Below are positions 31,336 to 40,110 of a stretch of DNA of 64,000 bases, piece after piece. The notes under the pieces were generated by a model. The model did no database searches. It was not told the origin of the DNA and saw only the letters and a list, made by a program, of their open reading frames with translations. Location of the stretch: contig JAJVDF010000260.1 in NCBI GenBank assembly GCA_022410635.1, positions 904,368 to 968,367 on the forward strand, in the 5' to 3' direction. Made by a program: the position numbers and the translations under genes. This DNA comes from Tretioscincus oriximinensis (lineage: Eukaryota; Chordata; Lepidosauria; Squamata; Gymnophthalmidae). Each line of letters opens with the position of its first letter. Positions within the stretch are counted from its first letter, which is position 1.

Positions 31336-31833
31336 CTTATGAACTCTATATGCAATGTCTGGGCCTTTTCAGAGGTGATCTGATTGAAAGTGTATAAAAT
31401 CATGCATGGGCTGGATATGCTGCTCAAAACAATTAAGGGAACACTTTAACATAACAGTGTATGTTAAAATGTTCCCTTAATTATTTTGAGCAGTATATTT
31501 TTTCTACCACACAACACTAGGACCAGGGGCCTTCCTTGAAACTGATGGGCAGAAGGATAGGCAAGGGAAAGGATTTTTTCATTGGTCTGTGAAATTTATT
31601 TTCAGAAGAGGTGGTGGTAGTCAGATAACCTTGGATAGCTTTAAGACAAGATTAGACAAGTTCATGGAAGCCAAGGGTATCAATAGCTACTANGGTGGAT
31701 CCTTTGGTGCTGCCTCCGAGATAGAGGAACAGGCAGGATTCTTGAAATACCATTTGCATGGAGTCAGAAGCAAGTGAGGGTTTTGCCCTGGTGCAATTGG
31801 TGGGCCAGTGTAGACTATGGCAGGTCTCATTTG
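31336..31833 (+). mobile_element. type A CR1, left part (host of two nested insertions)
   Basis: Begins near GCAATGTCTGGGCCTTTTCA (CR1 coding, RT C-terminal region) and runs to the 3' UTR palindromic module (GTGTAGACTATGGCAGGTC). It is interrupted by a Tc1-like MITE at 31418-31495 and ends where a type B CR1 has inserted; it continues at 33927-34170. Confidence 0.85.
31418..31495. mobile_element. Tc1/mariner-type MITE inside CR1
   Basis: A 78-bp palindrome: TGCTGCTCAAAACAATTAAG.. and its inverse ..CTTAATTATTTTGAGCAGTA, flanked by TA dinucleotides (31416-31417, 31496-31497). The end sequence CTGCTCAAAA..AAGGGAACACT is that of a known vertebrate Tc1-like family. Without the insert the CR1 reads CATGCATGGGCTGGATA..TTTCTACCACACAAC. 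Confidence 0.88.
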
Positions 31834-31859
31834 TGGACAGAAAGTTGTCAAGCAGTTCT

Positions 31860-32351
31860 AACACGGTAACTTTCAACTTTCACAGAGGAAATTTTCCCAA
31901 AATGAGGAAAATGGTAAAAAATAAAATAAAAGGGAAAGTGAGAAAAGACCAGTCCCTTCAAAAAGCGTGGAAATTGTTTGTAAATACAATATTGGAAGCT
32001 CAAATAAAATGCATTCCCAAGAGGAGAAAGGGTTCTGCCAAGTCCAAGAAGACACCCATATGGCTTACCTCTGCAGTAAAGGAAGTAATTAGAATGAAGA
32101 GAAACTCATTTAAAAAGTGGAAGGCTTATCCTAGTGAGGAGAACAGAAGGGAGCACAAACTGTGGCAAACCAAATGCAAGGTGGTAGTCAGGGATGCGAA
32201 GAAAAACTTTGAGGAGCACATTGCAAAGAATATTAAAAGAAATAATAAGGACTTTTTCAAATATATCAGAAAAAAGAATCCTACCAGGAAAGCAGTCGGA
32301 CCAATCGACAGCAATGGACAAAAGGGCATAATCAAGGAGGACGTGGAGATT
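31860..32351 (+). pseudogene. CR1 ORF2 endonuclease-RT linker segment
   Basis: An uninterrupted frame (in the frame that starts ATG at 31758) reads KAWKLFVNTILEAQIKCIPK, then PIWLTSAVKEVI, then NNKDFFKYIRKKNPTRKAVG. Known CR1 proteins have the same order (W..F...F..AQ.QCIPK..; P.WL; NKK.FFKY...K.T...VGPL). Within the full polyprotein this region joins the AP-endonuclease to the reverse transcriptase. The frame enters the N gap, so whether it was open throughout is unknown. It cannot be functional as it stands, because the 5' endonuclease and any ORF1 are missing. Confidence 0.85.
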
Positions 32352-33351
32352 NNNNNNNNNNNNNNNNNNNNNNNNNNNNNNNNNNNNNNNNNNNNNNNNN
32401 NNNNNNNNNNNNNNNNNNNNNNNNNNNNNNNNNNNNNNNNNNNNNNNNNNNNNNNNNNNNNNNNNNNNNNNNNNNNNNNNNNNNNNNNNNNNNNNNNNNN
32501 NNNNNNNNNNNNNNNNNNNNNNNNNNNNNNNNNNNNNNNNNNNNNNNNNNNNNNNNNNNNNNNNNNNNNNNNNNNNNNNNNNNNNNNNNNNNNNNNNNNN
32601 NNNNNNNNNNNNNNNNNNNNNNNNNNNNNNNNNNNNNNNNNNNNNNNNNNNNNNNNNNNNNNNNNNNNNNNNNNNNNNNNNNNNNNNNNNNNNNNNNNNN
32701 NNNNNNNNNNNNNNNNNNNNNNNNNNNNNNNNNNNNNNNNNNNNNNNNNNNNNNNNNNNNNNNNNNNNNNNNNNNNNNNNNNNNNNNNNNNNNNNNNNNN
32801 NNNNNNNNNNNNNNNNNNNNNNNNNNNNNNNNNNNNNNNNNNNNNNNNNNNNNNNNNNNNNNNNNNNNNNNNNNNNNNNNNNNNNNNNNNNNNNNNNNNN
32901 NNNNNNNNNNNNNNNNNNNNNNNNNNNNNNNNNNNNNNNNNNNNNNNNNNNNNNNNNNNNNNNNNNNNNNNNNNNNNNNNNNNNNNNNNNNNNNNNNNNN
33001 NNNNNNNNNNNNNNNNNNNNNNNNNNNNNNNNNNNNNNNNNNNNNNNNNNNNNNNNNNNNNNNNNNNNNNNNNNNNNNNNNNNNNNNNNNNNNNNNNNNN
33101 NNNNNNNNNNNNNNNNNNNNNNNNNNNNNNNNNNNNNNNNNNNNNNNNNNNNNNNNNNNNNNNNNNNNNNNNNNNNNNNNNNNNNNNNNNNNNNNNNNNN
33201 NNNNNNNNNNNNNNNNNNNNNNNNNNNNNNNNNNNNNNNNNNNNNNNNNNNNNNNNNNNNNNNNNNNNNNNNNNNNNNNNNNNNNNNNNNNNNNNNNNNN
33301 NNNNNNNNNNNNNNNNNNNNNNNNNNNNNNNNNNNNNNNNNNNNNNNNNNN
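32352..33351. other. assembly gap, exactly 1,000 N
   Basis: The round size suggests a placeholder of unknown true length. Both flanks are the same CR1 copy, so collapse or failure at a repeat is the likely cause. Confidence 0.97.
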
Positions 33352-33710
33352 AGAAAAGGATCTTGGGGTGTTAGTGGACAATTCAATGAAAATGTCAACC
33401 CAGTGTGCAACAGCAGCAAAAAAGGCAAATTCTATGTTGGGGATAATTAGGAAAGGAATCGAAAACAAGTCAGCAAATGTTGTTTTGCCTAAAAATGTTT
33501 TCTCTATCACACAACACAAGGACCAGAGGGCACTCCTTAAAACTGTTGGGTAGAAAAGTGAGAACAGACAAAGGAAAGTATTTTTTCACCCAGAGGGTCA
33601 TCGGCCTGTGGAATTTATTTCCTGAAGAGGTAGTGGTAGCTGACAGCTTGGATAGTTTCAAGACAGGACTAGACAGGTTTATGGACACTAAAGGTATAAA
33701 TGGATACTAG
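33352..33710 (+). pseudogene. CR1 ORF2 C-terminal part with internal deletion
   Basis: The frame after the gap reads EKDLGVLVDNSMKMSTQCAT, then KKANSMLGIIRKGIENKSAN, then VVLP, where intact copies continue LYKSVVRPHLEYCVQFW. Here about 255 bp are missing and the sequence jumps to AATGTTTTCTCTATCACAC. The C-terminus follows in another frame (KYFFTQRVIGLWNLFPEEV.. to KGINGY, stop at about 33710). Compare the undeleted minus copy at 42938-43576. Confidence 0.85.
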
Positions 33711-33926
33711 GATGGATGTCTGGATGTTGACTCTGGGATGGAGCAACAGGCAGGACTTTTGAAATACCATTTGCAGGGAGTCACGAACAGGAGCAGCATA
33801 TTTTGCTTTCCTCTGTTCGGACTGCCCAGGTGCATCTGGTGGGGCCTCTGTGTGACACAGAATGCTGGACTTGATGGGCTGCGGCCTGATCCAGTATGGC
33901 TCTTCTTATGTTCTTATGTTCTATGT

Positions 33927-34170
33927 TCTCATTTGGCTTATCTACATGCCAATTTAGACTATGGCTGGCTCCATTTAGGGCCTGCCATAGCCTATACTTG
34001 CATGTGGATTGCAGATCCCTATTCCAAGAGTTGAGAATNGGTGGAGATTTTGCCTTCTTCTGCTTGAGATGTCCAGGGGGAACTGGTGGCCTACTAGGTA
34101 AGACAGAAGGCTGGACCTGATGGGCTCTGGCCCCATTCAGCAGAGCAGCTCTTAAGTTCTTATGTTCTTG
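33927..34170 (+). mobile_element. type A CR1, right part after nested insertion
   Basis: Resumes in the palindromic module (TCTCATTTGGCTTATCTACA, CCTGCCATAGCCTATACTTG), passes GGGGGAACTGGTGGCCTAC and ends AGTTCTTATGTTCTTGCATG. Confidence 0.83.
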
Positions 34171-34384
34171 CATGTTATTGATAAACTTTTAATTGCGCTC
34201 CAAAACAGCAAAAAGGAAATCTGTGAATTAGTTTTGCACTGGTGTTTTTCCTGCAACTACAGATTGGAAAATGTGCAACAGAAATCGACCTGTGTGATCG
34301 CACCTTGTGATATGGTTCAATGGCTTGTGCAGCCACATGAGATGGGAAGACCTGGCTGATTGTTTGAGGGACTTCAAAGGAATA

Positions 34385-34450
34385 CCAGCCTGGGACCAAA
34401 AAACCTAGCATGGAGCTCTCGTAGCACCCTAGGAACTAACAAGGAAAAGG
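34385..34450 (-). mobile_element. GAAGTAGAC family fragment
   Basis: TAGCACCCTAGGAACTAACA then AGGAAAAGGAAGGCAG matches the minus-oriented left arm seen at 23200 and 20360. Confidence 0.5.
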
Positions 34451-34454
34451 AAGG

Positions 34455-34676
34455 CAGTAGAAGTAGATATAGATTAGATATCAGAACATTTTTTCTGACG
34501 GTTAGGTGGATGAACCAGTGGGACAGGTTGCCACAGGAGGTGATGAGTTCTCCTTCACTGGAAGTTTTCAAATAGAGGCTGGACAGTCATCTGTAGTCAG
34601 GGTGGATTAGGGAATCTTGCATGGAAAAGGGGGACTCTGGAGATCCGTTCCAACTGTAGGATTCTATGTGCTTCCA
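34455..34676 (+). mobile_element. CR1 3' end (typical amniote form)
   Basis: The frame from about 34462 reads SRYRLDIRTFFLTVRWMNQW then DRLPQEVMSSPSLEVFK. This is the conserved CR1 C-terminus (RFRLDIRK.F...V..W..LP.EV..SPSLE.FK). It ends with TCCAACTGTAGGATTCTATG. Confidence 0.88.
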
Positions 34677-34682
34677 TAGACG

Positions 34683-34684
34683 AC

Positions 34685-34737
<53 letters not shown>
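34683..34737. repeat. (TTA)n microsatellite at an L1 tail
   Basis: About 17 TTA units. On the L1 sense strand this is a (TAA)n 3' tail. Confidence 0.93.
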
Positions 34738-34739
<2 letters not shown>

Positions 34740-35430
34740 ACAAACATAAACCATAAACAATACAACAGAAACACACATAAGTTGCCCCCCCTCCCCACCT
34801 TATAGATGTTTGTTCAAGAAACATCTGTACAGCTTCCTTCAATAAAATATAAGCATCATTTGTTAAACCATAGGCAATGAGCTTTTGCCACTTGCTGGAC
34901 CAGTGTGATTTTAAACAAATACCCAATAGATTGTAACCTTTTTTGCCTGTAAAATATCAAAACTCTTAAATTCAATCAAATACTTCCACCATTCATCTGT
35001 AGTCCAACTCTGGTAACACTTCCAACCTTTTACTACCACCATATGTCCAGCCAAAATGGCGCTATCAATAAAGAATTTATCCTCTCCGATATTCAGCGAA
35101 TCCAACAACCCAAATGACCGTAGTTCCTCCGAGTCCGGGATATCGATGTCAGTGATCAATTTTATTTCAACAATAATTTTACGCCAGAGCGCCTTTATCA
35201 AAGGGCACCCTGCCCACATGTGTAGATATAGCCCCCTTCCCCCACACCAGTGCCATAATAATGGCGATATTCTATTTATATGTGCCATTTGACATGGAGT
35301 GCGGTACCATCTGGTGATCCTCTTTAACTTTGTCTCCTTAATTCTTGTGTCTCTGTATTCAAGAAAACGATTAATCAGAGAGACCATTTCAATTGTATTC
35401 GAGGTACCTCGGATGCCAGTACTCAGCTAA
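34738..35430 (-). pseudogene. L1 LINE ORF2 C-terminal domain, 5' truncated
   Basis: On the minus strand the frame 35387-34911 reads KLKRITRWYRTPCQMAHINR, then LLWHWCGGRGLYLHMWAGC and PLIKALWRKI. This is the C-terminal region of L1 ORF2 (RWY.TP..L......CW.C....GT..HMWW.CP....FW..I). A frameshift near 34915 leads to QKLIAYGLTNDAYILLKEAV. Endonuclease and reverse transcriptase are absent. The 3' side is AT-rich and ends at the (TAA)n tail; the 5' break abuts a GACA/GATA microsatellite. One of the expected Cys positions differs. A dead copy. Confidence 0.85.
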
Positions 35431-35431
35431 A

Positions 35432-35512
35432 ACTGACTTTCGGATAGATAGACAGAGAGACAGACAGAGAGACAGACAGATAGAGAGAGAGAGAGAGATA
35501 AAGAGAGGTAGG
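35432..35512. repeat. GATA/GACA/GA simple repeat
   Basis: GATAGATAGACAGAGAGACA.. to GGTAGGTAGG, at the 5' truncation point of the L1. Confidence 0.9.
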
Positions 35513-36374
35513 TAGGTCCTTATTGTGAACCTCCCCTGACTAACTTACAAAACTCGCTTCTTTTCTGCACCACCTTGGCTGAATCTTTGAACTGGCTTTT
35601 ATTCTGAAAACTCCTTAAAAACAGACAGAGGGTGGGGATTCTCTGCCCCGTCCTAGGAGAAATCTTGTAAAACCATTATTACAGTTCTGTTGGAAACCAC
35701 TTGGGGTGGAGGAAACCAACCCTCCCCAGATAAAGCACATCTGTTATTTTCCAATTAAAAGATCACAAGGCAGAAATATTAATTCTGGTTTGGTTCAAGC
35801 CACTCCAACTCCACCTGAGAGAAAGGTATTCGTGCGTTTTGTGTTGCTTTTAGGAAATATTTATATATATATATATACGTATACATATACATATACAAGA
35901 AGCTGTCATGATTCCTTGGCAACAGTAATTGAATGTGACAAAACAATTTATTGTCTGCTGTAGACACACAAACAACTCTGTCCTGTATGCACTACAATGG
36001 TGCTCAAGAGAAGTAACCAAGTGGAAAAGGATTTTGGTGTGGAAATGGGGAAGGGAACAATGCAAGATTGTCTGACATTTCTGCAAACATTTTGACTGTT
36101 CAGACACCCATCAAAGATGATCTTTTGACATCAAAAGGGGCAAACTGCATGATGGCAAGAGACAGCCACTCATGTACTCAGGGAATGCTCAGAAGTTCTG
36201 GGTAATATATGAGAGAAAGCAGATAACATATTTGAATCTACAGCAGTTCATATGGATGCCTCTCCACCCTTCTGCATGTATTGGATTGCAACACTTTTGC
36301 CCAGCCACATTCCTTTTTCCCAGGGACTTCGCTTCGTTTGCGATATACACTCAGTCCCTGGCAGTTGTCCCTGA
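35513..36374. other. unique sequence with a TA-rich microsatellite
   Basis: (TA)n/(CATATA)n at about 35859-35897. Otherwise nothing supported. Confidence 0.35.
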
Positions 36375-36485
36375 GTTGTCTTAGAAGTAAGCTTCTAGAA
36401 AACCTTATGCTGCCTCCCCTTTTCTTGTTACTCTCTAATGTGCTTCTTGGTAGGTTTTCTGGACAAACTGAGTGCTAGAAATCAT
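36375..36485 (+). mobile_element. GAAGTAGAC family fragment
   Basis: GAAAACCTTATGCTGCCTCC, CCTTTTCTTGTTACTCTCTA, AATGTGCTTCTTGGTAGG correspond to the family's 3' half. Confidence 0.5.
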
Positions 36486-36740
36486 AACAGAAAGGTAAAT
36501 ATGGGTGTCGATGATTACTCAGGTCAGGTACAGTAGTTAATCATTCTAAGTGGAAGGAAGAGCCTAGGGAAAGACATGCAGCCAGGGCAAAGCACTGCAA
36601 TTAAGTTTATGCAGAAAAGTGGAGAGAAGAATAAATTAGTGACATTTGCATGCTGCTCAAGCCTGGTCAATCTGAAATCATAAACAAACAAACAGAACAA
36701 CAAGCAACGGCAAGTCCTAAGATAATAAGTGTCTTTTCGT

Positions 36741-36892
36741 CAGATGCACTTCTAGACGNAAGCGATTCCAGAGTCCAGGGCCAACCACAGAGAAGGCTGC
36801 TCTCTAGCCATAGATGCTGAGAGTTCTCCAGTAGAGAGGTGACTTTCAGGGCTTTAAGTGCCCAATATTGTGGAGCTTTTTCAAGAATCATA
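36741..36892 (-). mobile_element. old LINE-derived fragment
   Basis: CGATTCCAGAGTCCAGGGCC, ACAGAGAAGGCTGCTCTC, GACTTTCAGGGCTTTAAGTG: similar in order to 17505-17720. Confidence 0.4.
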
Positions 36893-37475
36893 GATTTGGA
36901 AGGGACCTCCAGGGTCATCGAGTCCAACCCCCTACTCAATGCAGAACTCACTAAACCATCCTAGACATATGACTGTCCAGTCTCTGTTTGAAGACTTCCA
37001 GCGAAGGCGAACTCACCACCTCCTGTGGCAAACTGTTCCACTGGTTTATCACTCTGATTGTTAGAAAGTTTTTTTCTGATATCTAATCTAAATCTACTCC
37101 CTTGCAGTTTCACCCCATTGTTTCTAATCCTTCCAAGTGCCCATGAGAACAATGCTGATCCCTCTGCTCTGTGACAGCCCTTCAGGTATTTGTAGACAGC
37201 TATCAGGTCTCCTTTCAGTCTTCTCTTTTGCAGACTAAACATCCCCAGATCCTTTAATTGTTCCTCATAGGACATGGTTTCCAAACCACACACCATCCTT
37301 GCAACTATCTTTTGAACTTGCTCTAATTTATCAACGTCCTTTTTAAATTGGTTCCCCCAGAACTGAACACAGTATTCCAAGTGTGGTCATACTAGAGTAC
37401 TGTACAGAGGAATAATTACTTCACGTGATCGAGATTCTATGCTCCTCTTAATACACCTCAGGACTGTGTTTTCTT
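36893..37475 (-). pseudogene. CR1 ORF2 C-terminus and 3' end (typical amniote form)
   Basis: The minus-strand frame 37380-36961 reads MEYCVQFWGNQFKKDVDKLE, then QVQKIVARMVCGLETMSYEE, QLKDLGMFSLQKRRLKGDLI and later SRFRLDIRKKLSNNQSDKPV. This is the conserved CR1 region after the RT fingers/palm. One or more frame changes follow. The 3' end (TCATAGATTTGGAAGGGACC.. reversed) is present. The 5' part is missing beyond about 37475. Confidence 0.9.
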
Positions 37476-37496
37476 TTGGATTAGCTGGGTTATATA

Positions 37497-37968
37497 GATA
37501 GAGTAAGATTCAAAGGTGTTGGATATTTGCATACAAAGCCCTAAACAACTTGGACCCCACCTAGCTGAAGGAGTGCCTTCTCCCATATAGCCTTGCCTAT
37601 GCACCAAGATCACAAAGAGGAGACCTCCTGGTAGTTCTTCATCCTTACAGAGAGGCAAGGAACAGGGGTACCTAGGAAAAGCCTTCTCTGTGGTGGGCCC
37701 CAGACTCTGGAACAGCCCCTATCTAGAGACTCACTGCAGAACTTTCAACACCTGGTAAAAATGTACTTCTTTACCCAGGCTTTTGACTTTCCAATAGCAT
37801 TCTGTCCTTCTAGGGAGGGAGGGAGGGTATAGATCTTTTTAAAATGTTTCATAAATGTGTATTTTTATTAATATTATTTTAAAAAATTCTGGATCTTCTG
37901 TTACCCATCCTGAGACCAATGGTGAACAGCGGGATATAAATTATTTTAAATAAGTAAGTACGTAACTG
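37497..37968 (+). mobile_element. L2-like LINE 3' end
   Basis: GGTGTTGGATATTTGCATAC and AAAGCCCTAAACAACTTGGA are the decayed 'FKVL.L.YKALN.LGP' region. Then CTCTGTGGTGGGCCCCAGAC, CTGGAACAGCCCC, and the tail CCTGAGACCAATGGTGAACA..GGGATATAAATTA. The same tail recurs at 48820. Confidence 0.68.
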
Positions 37969-38305
37969 AAACCAACCAACAACAACCCCCAAATCTGAGT
38001 TTGGTTTTTTCCTTTTCTTTTAAGTGACGTTTCAAATGTCCTCCACTATTGTACTTAACCTTCCCTCCTAAACACCCCCCCAATGGTTCTAATTATGCCA
38101 GATTGTCACTCTGGGGGTCAAAGCAGAGAGAATCTCTTTGTATACAACAATACAGTGCTGCAGACAGCAGGTGCAGAGAACCTCTTTGGAAATAAAATTC
38201 ACAATGGGCTTTGTATCTTCTTAGGCTTCAAGAGAAAGAGACAGAAAGTTATCAGCAGTCAAATTTTGCTTTGAAAATTGATTTAGGTTTTTGATGGAAA
38301 TATCT
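37969..38305. other. unique sequence
   Basis: Nothing supported. Confidence 0.3.
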
Positions 38306-38396
38306 CTAGAAGAAAGAAAGTAAGCAAGAAAAGAGAAAGAGAAAGAAGGAAAGAAAAGAGTGGGAAAGAAAGAAAAAAGAGAAAGAAAGAAGCCTT
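38306..38396. repeat. (GAAA)n-type purine tract
   Basis: AGAAAGAAAG..AGAGAAAGAAAG, imperfect. Confidence 0.9.
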
Positions 38397-38720
38397 ACAT
38401 TTTTGCTAAGGTTTTTTCCCTCTATCCAGAGACATCAATGCCATTAATAAAAAAATTCAATTAATACTGGCCGGCTGACTACTAATCCAGGCAAATGTTT
38501 GTGTTAATAATAATAATAAAAGGTTTTGCTGACCAAAAGCTTTAGCCTGGGCAATTAATTTTTAAAGACTTATGGTTGGACTGAAATATTCTGCAAAAGG
38601 CTGTCCCAGAAGGCAGAACTGTTAGCTGCTGTGGCCGTGATTTAACAAGGATCTGGGAGATCTGAAGNCTGCGCCCAACCGCTGGTTACTTATTACACAA
38701 TACTTGGATTTTCTGAAATA
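38397..38720. other. unique sequence, candidate conserved non-coding element
   Basis: Repeat-free, with TTCAATTAATACTGGCCGG, CAATTAATTTTTAAAGAC and TGCCATTAATAAAA: dense homeodomain-like words. Confidence 0.38.
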
Positions 38721-38789
38721 AAGGACTGACTCTGGCCTGCTTTTATTCCGTATTTCCTGTGACCTCTTTTAAAATAATAATATAACACT

Positions 38790-38992
38790 CTCTTTTCCTA
38801 AAGGGTGGCGCATATAGCTTTTGCTGTTTTCTCCACAACAGACACTCTGTGAAGTAGGGGGGGGGGGGGGCTGAGAGAGCACTAAAGAACTGTGATTGGC
38901 CCAAGATCACCCAACTGGCTCCCTGAAGGAGGGTGGAATTGAACTGAGAGACAACCAGATGGGAATCCAATATTCTAACCACAACACCAAAC
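38790..38992 (-). mobile_element. tRNA-derived SINE (type 1)
   Basis: Reverse complement of the copy at 11088: GAATTGAACTGAGAGACAAC (B box side), TATTCTAACCACAACACC (A box side), GGCCCAAGATCACCCAACTG in the body. A G-run lies at about 38858-38870. Confidence 0.82.
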
Positions 38993-38995
38993 ACC

Positions 38996-39120
38996 AAAGC
39001 TTTGCCCCTTCAATGGGCATGCAAACATGATTTCCCTCCTTTTTCCGTGATGCTGCAGGTATTAGAAGCACCACCTGGTGAAAACCCCTCTCTTCTACAG
39101 CCATTAAAGATGGAAACTTG
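38996..39120. mobile_element. short foldback element (CTTTGCACCTTTAATGG type), copy 2
   Basis: AAAGCTTTGCCCCTTCAATG and the distant inverse CTACAGCCATTAAAGATGG with the same spacing as at 4773-4892. It starts within a few bases of the SINE end. Confidence 0.55.
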
Positions 39121-39400
39121 TATCCCACATGTTATTCCTTTACCCCACTTGACTTTGAGAATCCACAACACTGTCTGGAGTGCTTTATTTTGGAACATTC
39201 ATGGTTTATTCTGGAATATTTAAACATAATGGCATATGTGAGTCTCCTGCCAGACATCACTTAATTACTTAGTGTACTTGCACCTTCCGAAATAAAACTC
39301 CTTCTGAACTTTTTTATTCCAGAATATCCAAATATAGCAGATAACTAAGCCTGCAGTCATAAATTGCTTACTTCATGAAACTTTTGATAGTCCAAAATAG

Positions 39401-39599
39401 AGCACAGAATCATAAAATCCTAGGTTTGGAAGGGACCTCCAGGATCAATGCAGGCTTCATTGAACCATCCCAGATCTCTGTTGGAAGACTTCCAGGGAAG
39501 GATAACTCACTACCTCCTGTGGCAACCTCTTCCACTGGCCGATCAACCTTCCTATCAGAAAGATTTTTTTCTGATACCCAAGCTAACTCTTCTTCCTTG
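39401..39599 (-). mobile_element. CR1 3' end (typical amniote form), proximal part
   Basis: AGAATCATAAAATCCTAGG, TTTGGAAGGGACCTCC.., ending at TCTTCTTCCTTG. Part of one CR1 with 39811-40110, split by the insertion at 39600-39810. Confidence 0.85.
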
Positions 39600-39810
39600 G
39601 TAGTCAATTTCAGAGAAATAGCCGTGTTAGTCTAGCAGAAAGTCCAGCAAAGGAGCTAGCAGCACTTTGAGACTAACTTGAGAAAAGTGGTTGGCATAAG
39701 GATCAATGCAGGCTTCATTGAGCATCTGAAGAAGTAGACCTGTCTACGAAAGCTTATGCCAACCACTTTTCTCAAGTTAGTCTCAAAGTGCTGCTAGCTC
39801 CTTTGCTGGA
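39600..39810. mobile_element. foldback GAAGTAGAC-family insertion with 12-bp target duplication
   Basis: The duplication TCTTCTTCCTTG at 39588-39599 and 39811-39822 brackets a 211-bp insert. The arms (AGCAAAGGAGCTAGCAGCAC..GGTTGGCATA and its inverse TATGCCAACC..GCTCCTTTGCT) are nearly perfect inverses. The loop contains 23 bp (39699-39721) identical to host CR1 sequence at 39441-39463. Confidence 0.9.
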
Positions 39811-40110
39811 TCTTCTTCCTTGCAATTTCATCCCACTGTTTCCAGTCCTTCCATGTGACACTGAGAACTGAGTCCTTCCAGTTGACCCCTCGGTTCTTCA
39901 TGTACTGGTATTTGTGGGCAGCTCCCAGGTCTCCTCTTCAGGTTCTCCTTTGCAAATGGAACATCCCCAGATCCTTTAACCCTTCCTTATGGGTTTCTTC
40001 ATGGTTTCCAGACCTCTCACCATCTTTCCAACTCTCTTTTGGATTTGCTCTAGTTTTTCAACATCCTTTTTAAATTGGGGTGCCTAGAACTAAACACAGG
40101 ACCCCAAGGG
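39811..40110 (-). mobile_element. CR1 distal part after the insertion
   Basis: CTTGCAATTTCATCCCACTG, TCTCCTTTGCAAATGGAACA, TTTTTAAATTGGGGTGCC: the CR1 coding remnant (..QRR.., ..VQ.. region) continues in register after the duplication. Confidence 0.82.

Larger units (their letters stand above)
31834..33926 (+). mobile_element. type B CR1 LINE nested in type A CR1, with assembly gap
   Basis: Flanked by a 9-bp duplication TCTCATTTG (31825-31833 and 33927-33935) and ending TTCTTATGTTCTTATGTTC. It is 5' truncated: the first coding part is the linker between the endonuclease and reverse transcriptase. The central reverse transcriptase is lost in 1,000 Ns. After the gap come the RT C-terminal end, an internal deletion, the C-terminus and the 3' UTR. 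Confidence 0.9.

Noticed and set aside
31758..33374. Apparent 538-codon plus-strand protein and several minus-strand frames across 32352-33351
   Set aside because: Most of their length is N. Only the ends are real sequence, and these are CR1 ORF2 pieces.
39401..40110. A spliced gene hinted by CR1 frames on both sides of 39600-39810
   Set aside because: The interruption is a transposed foldback with a 12-bp duplication, not an intron.
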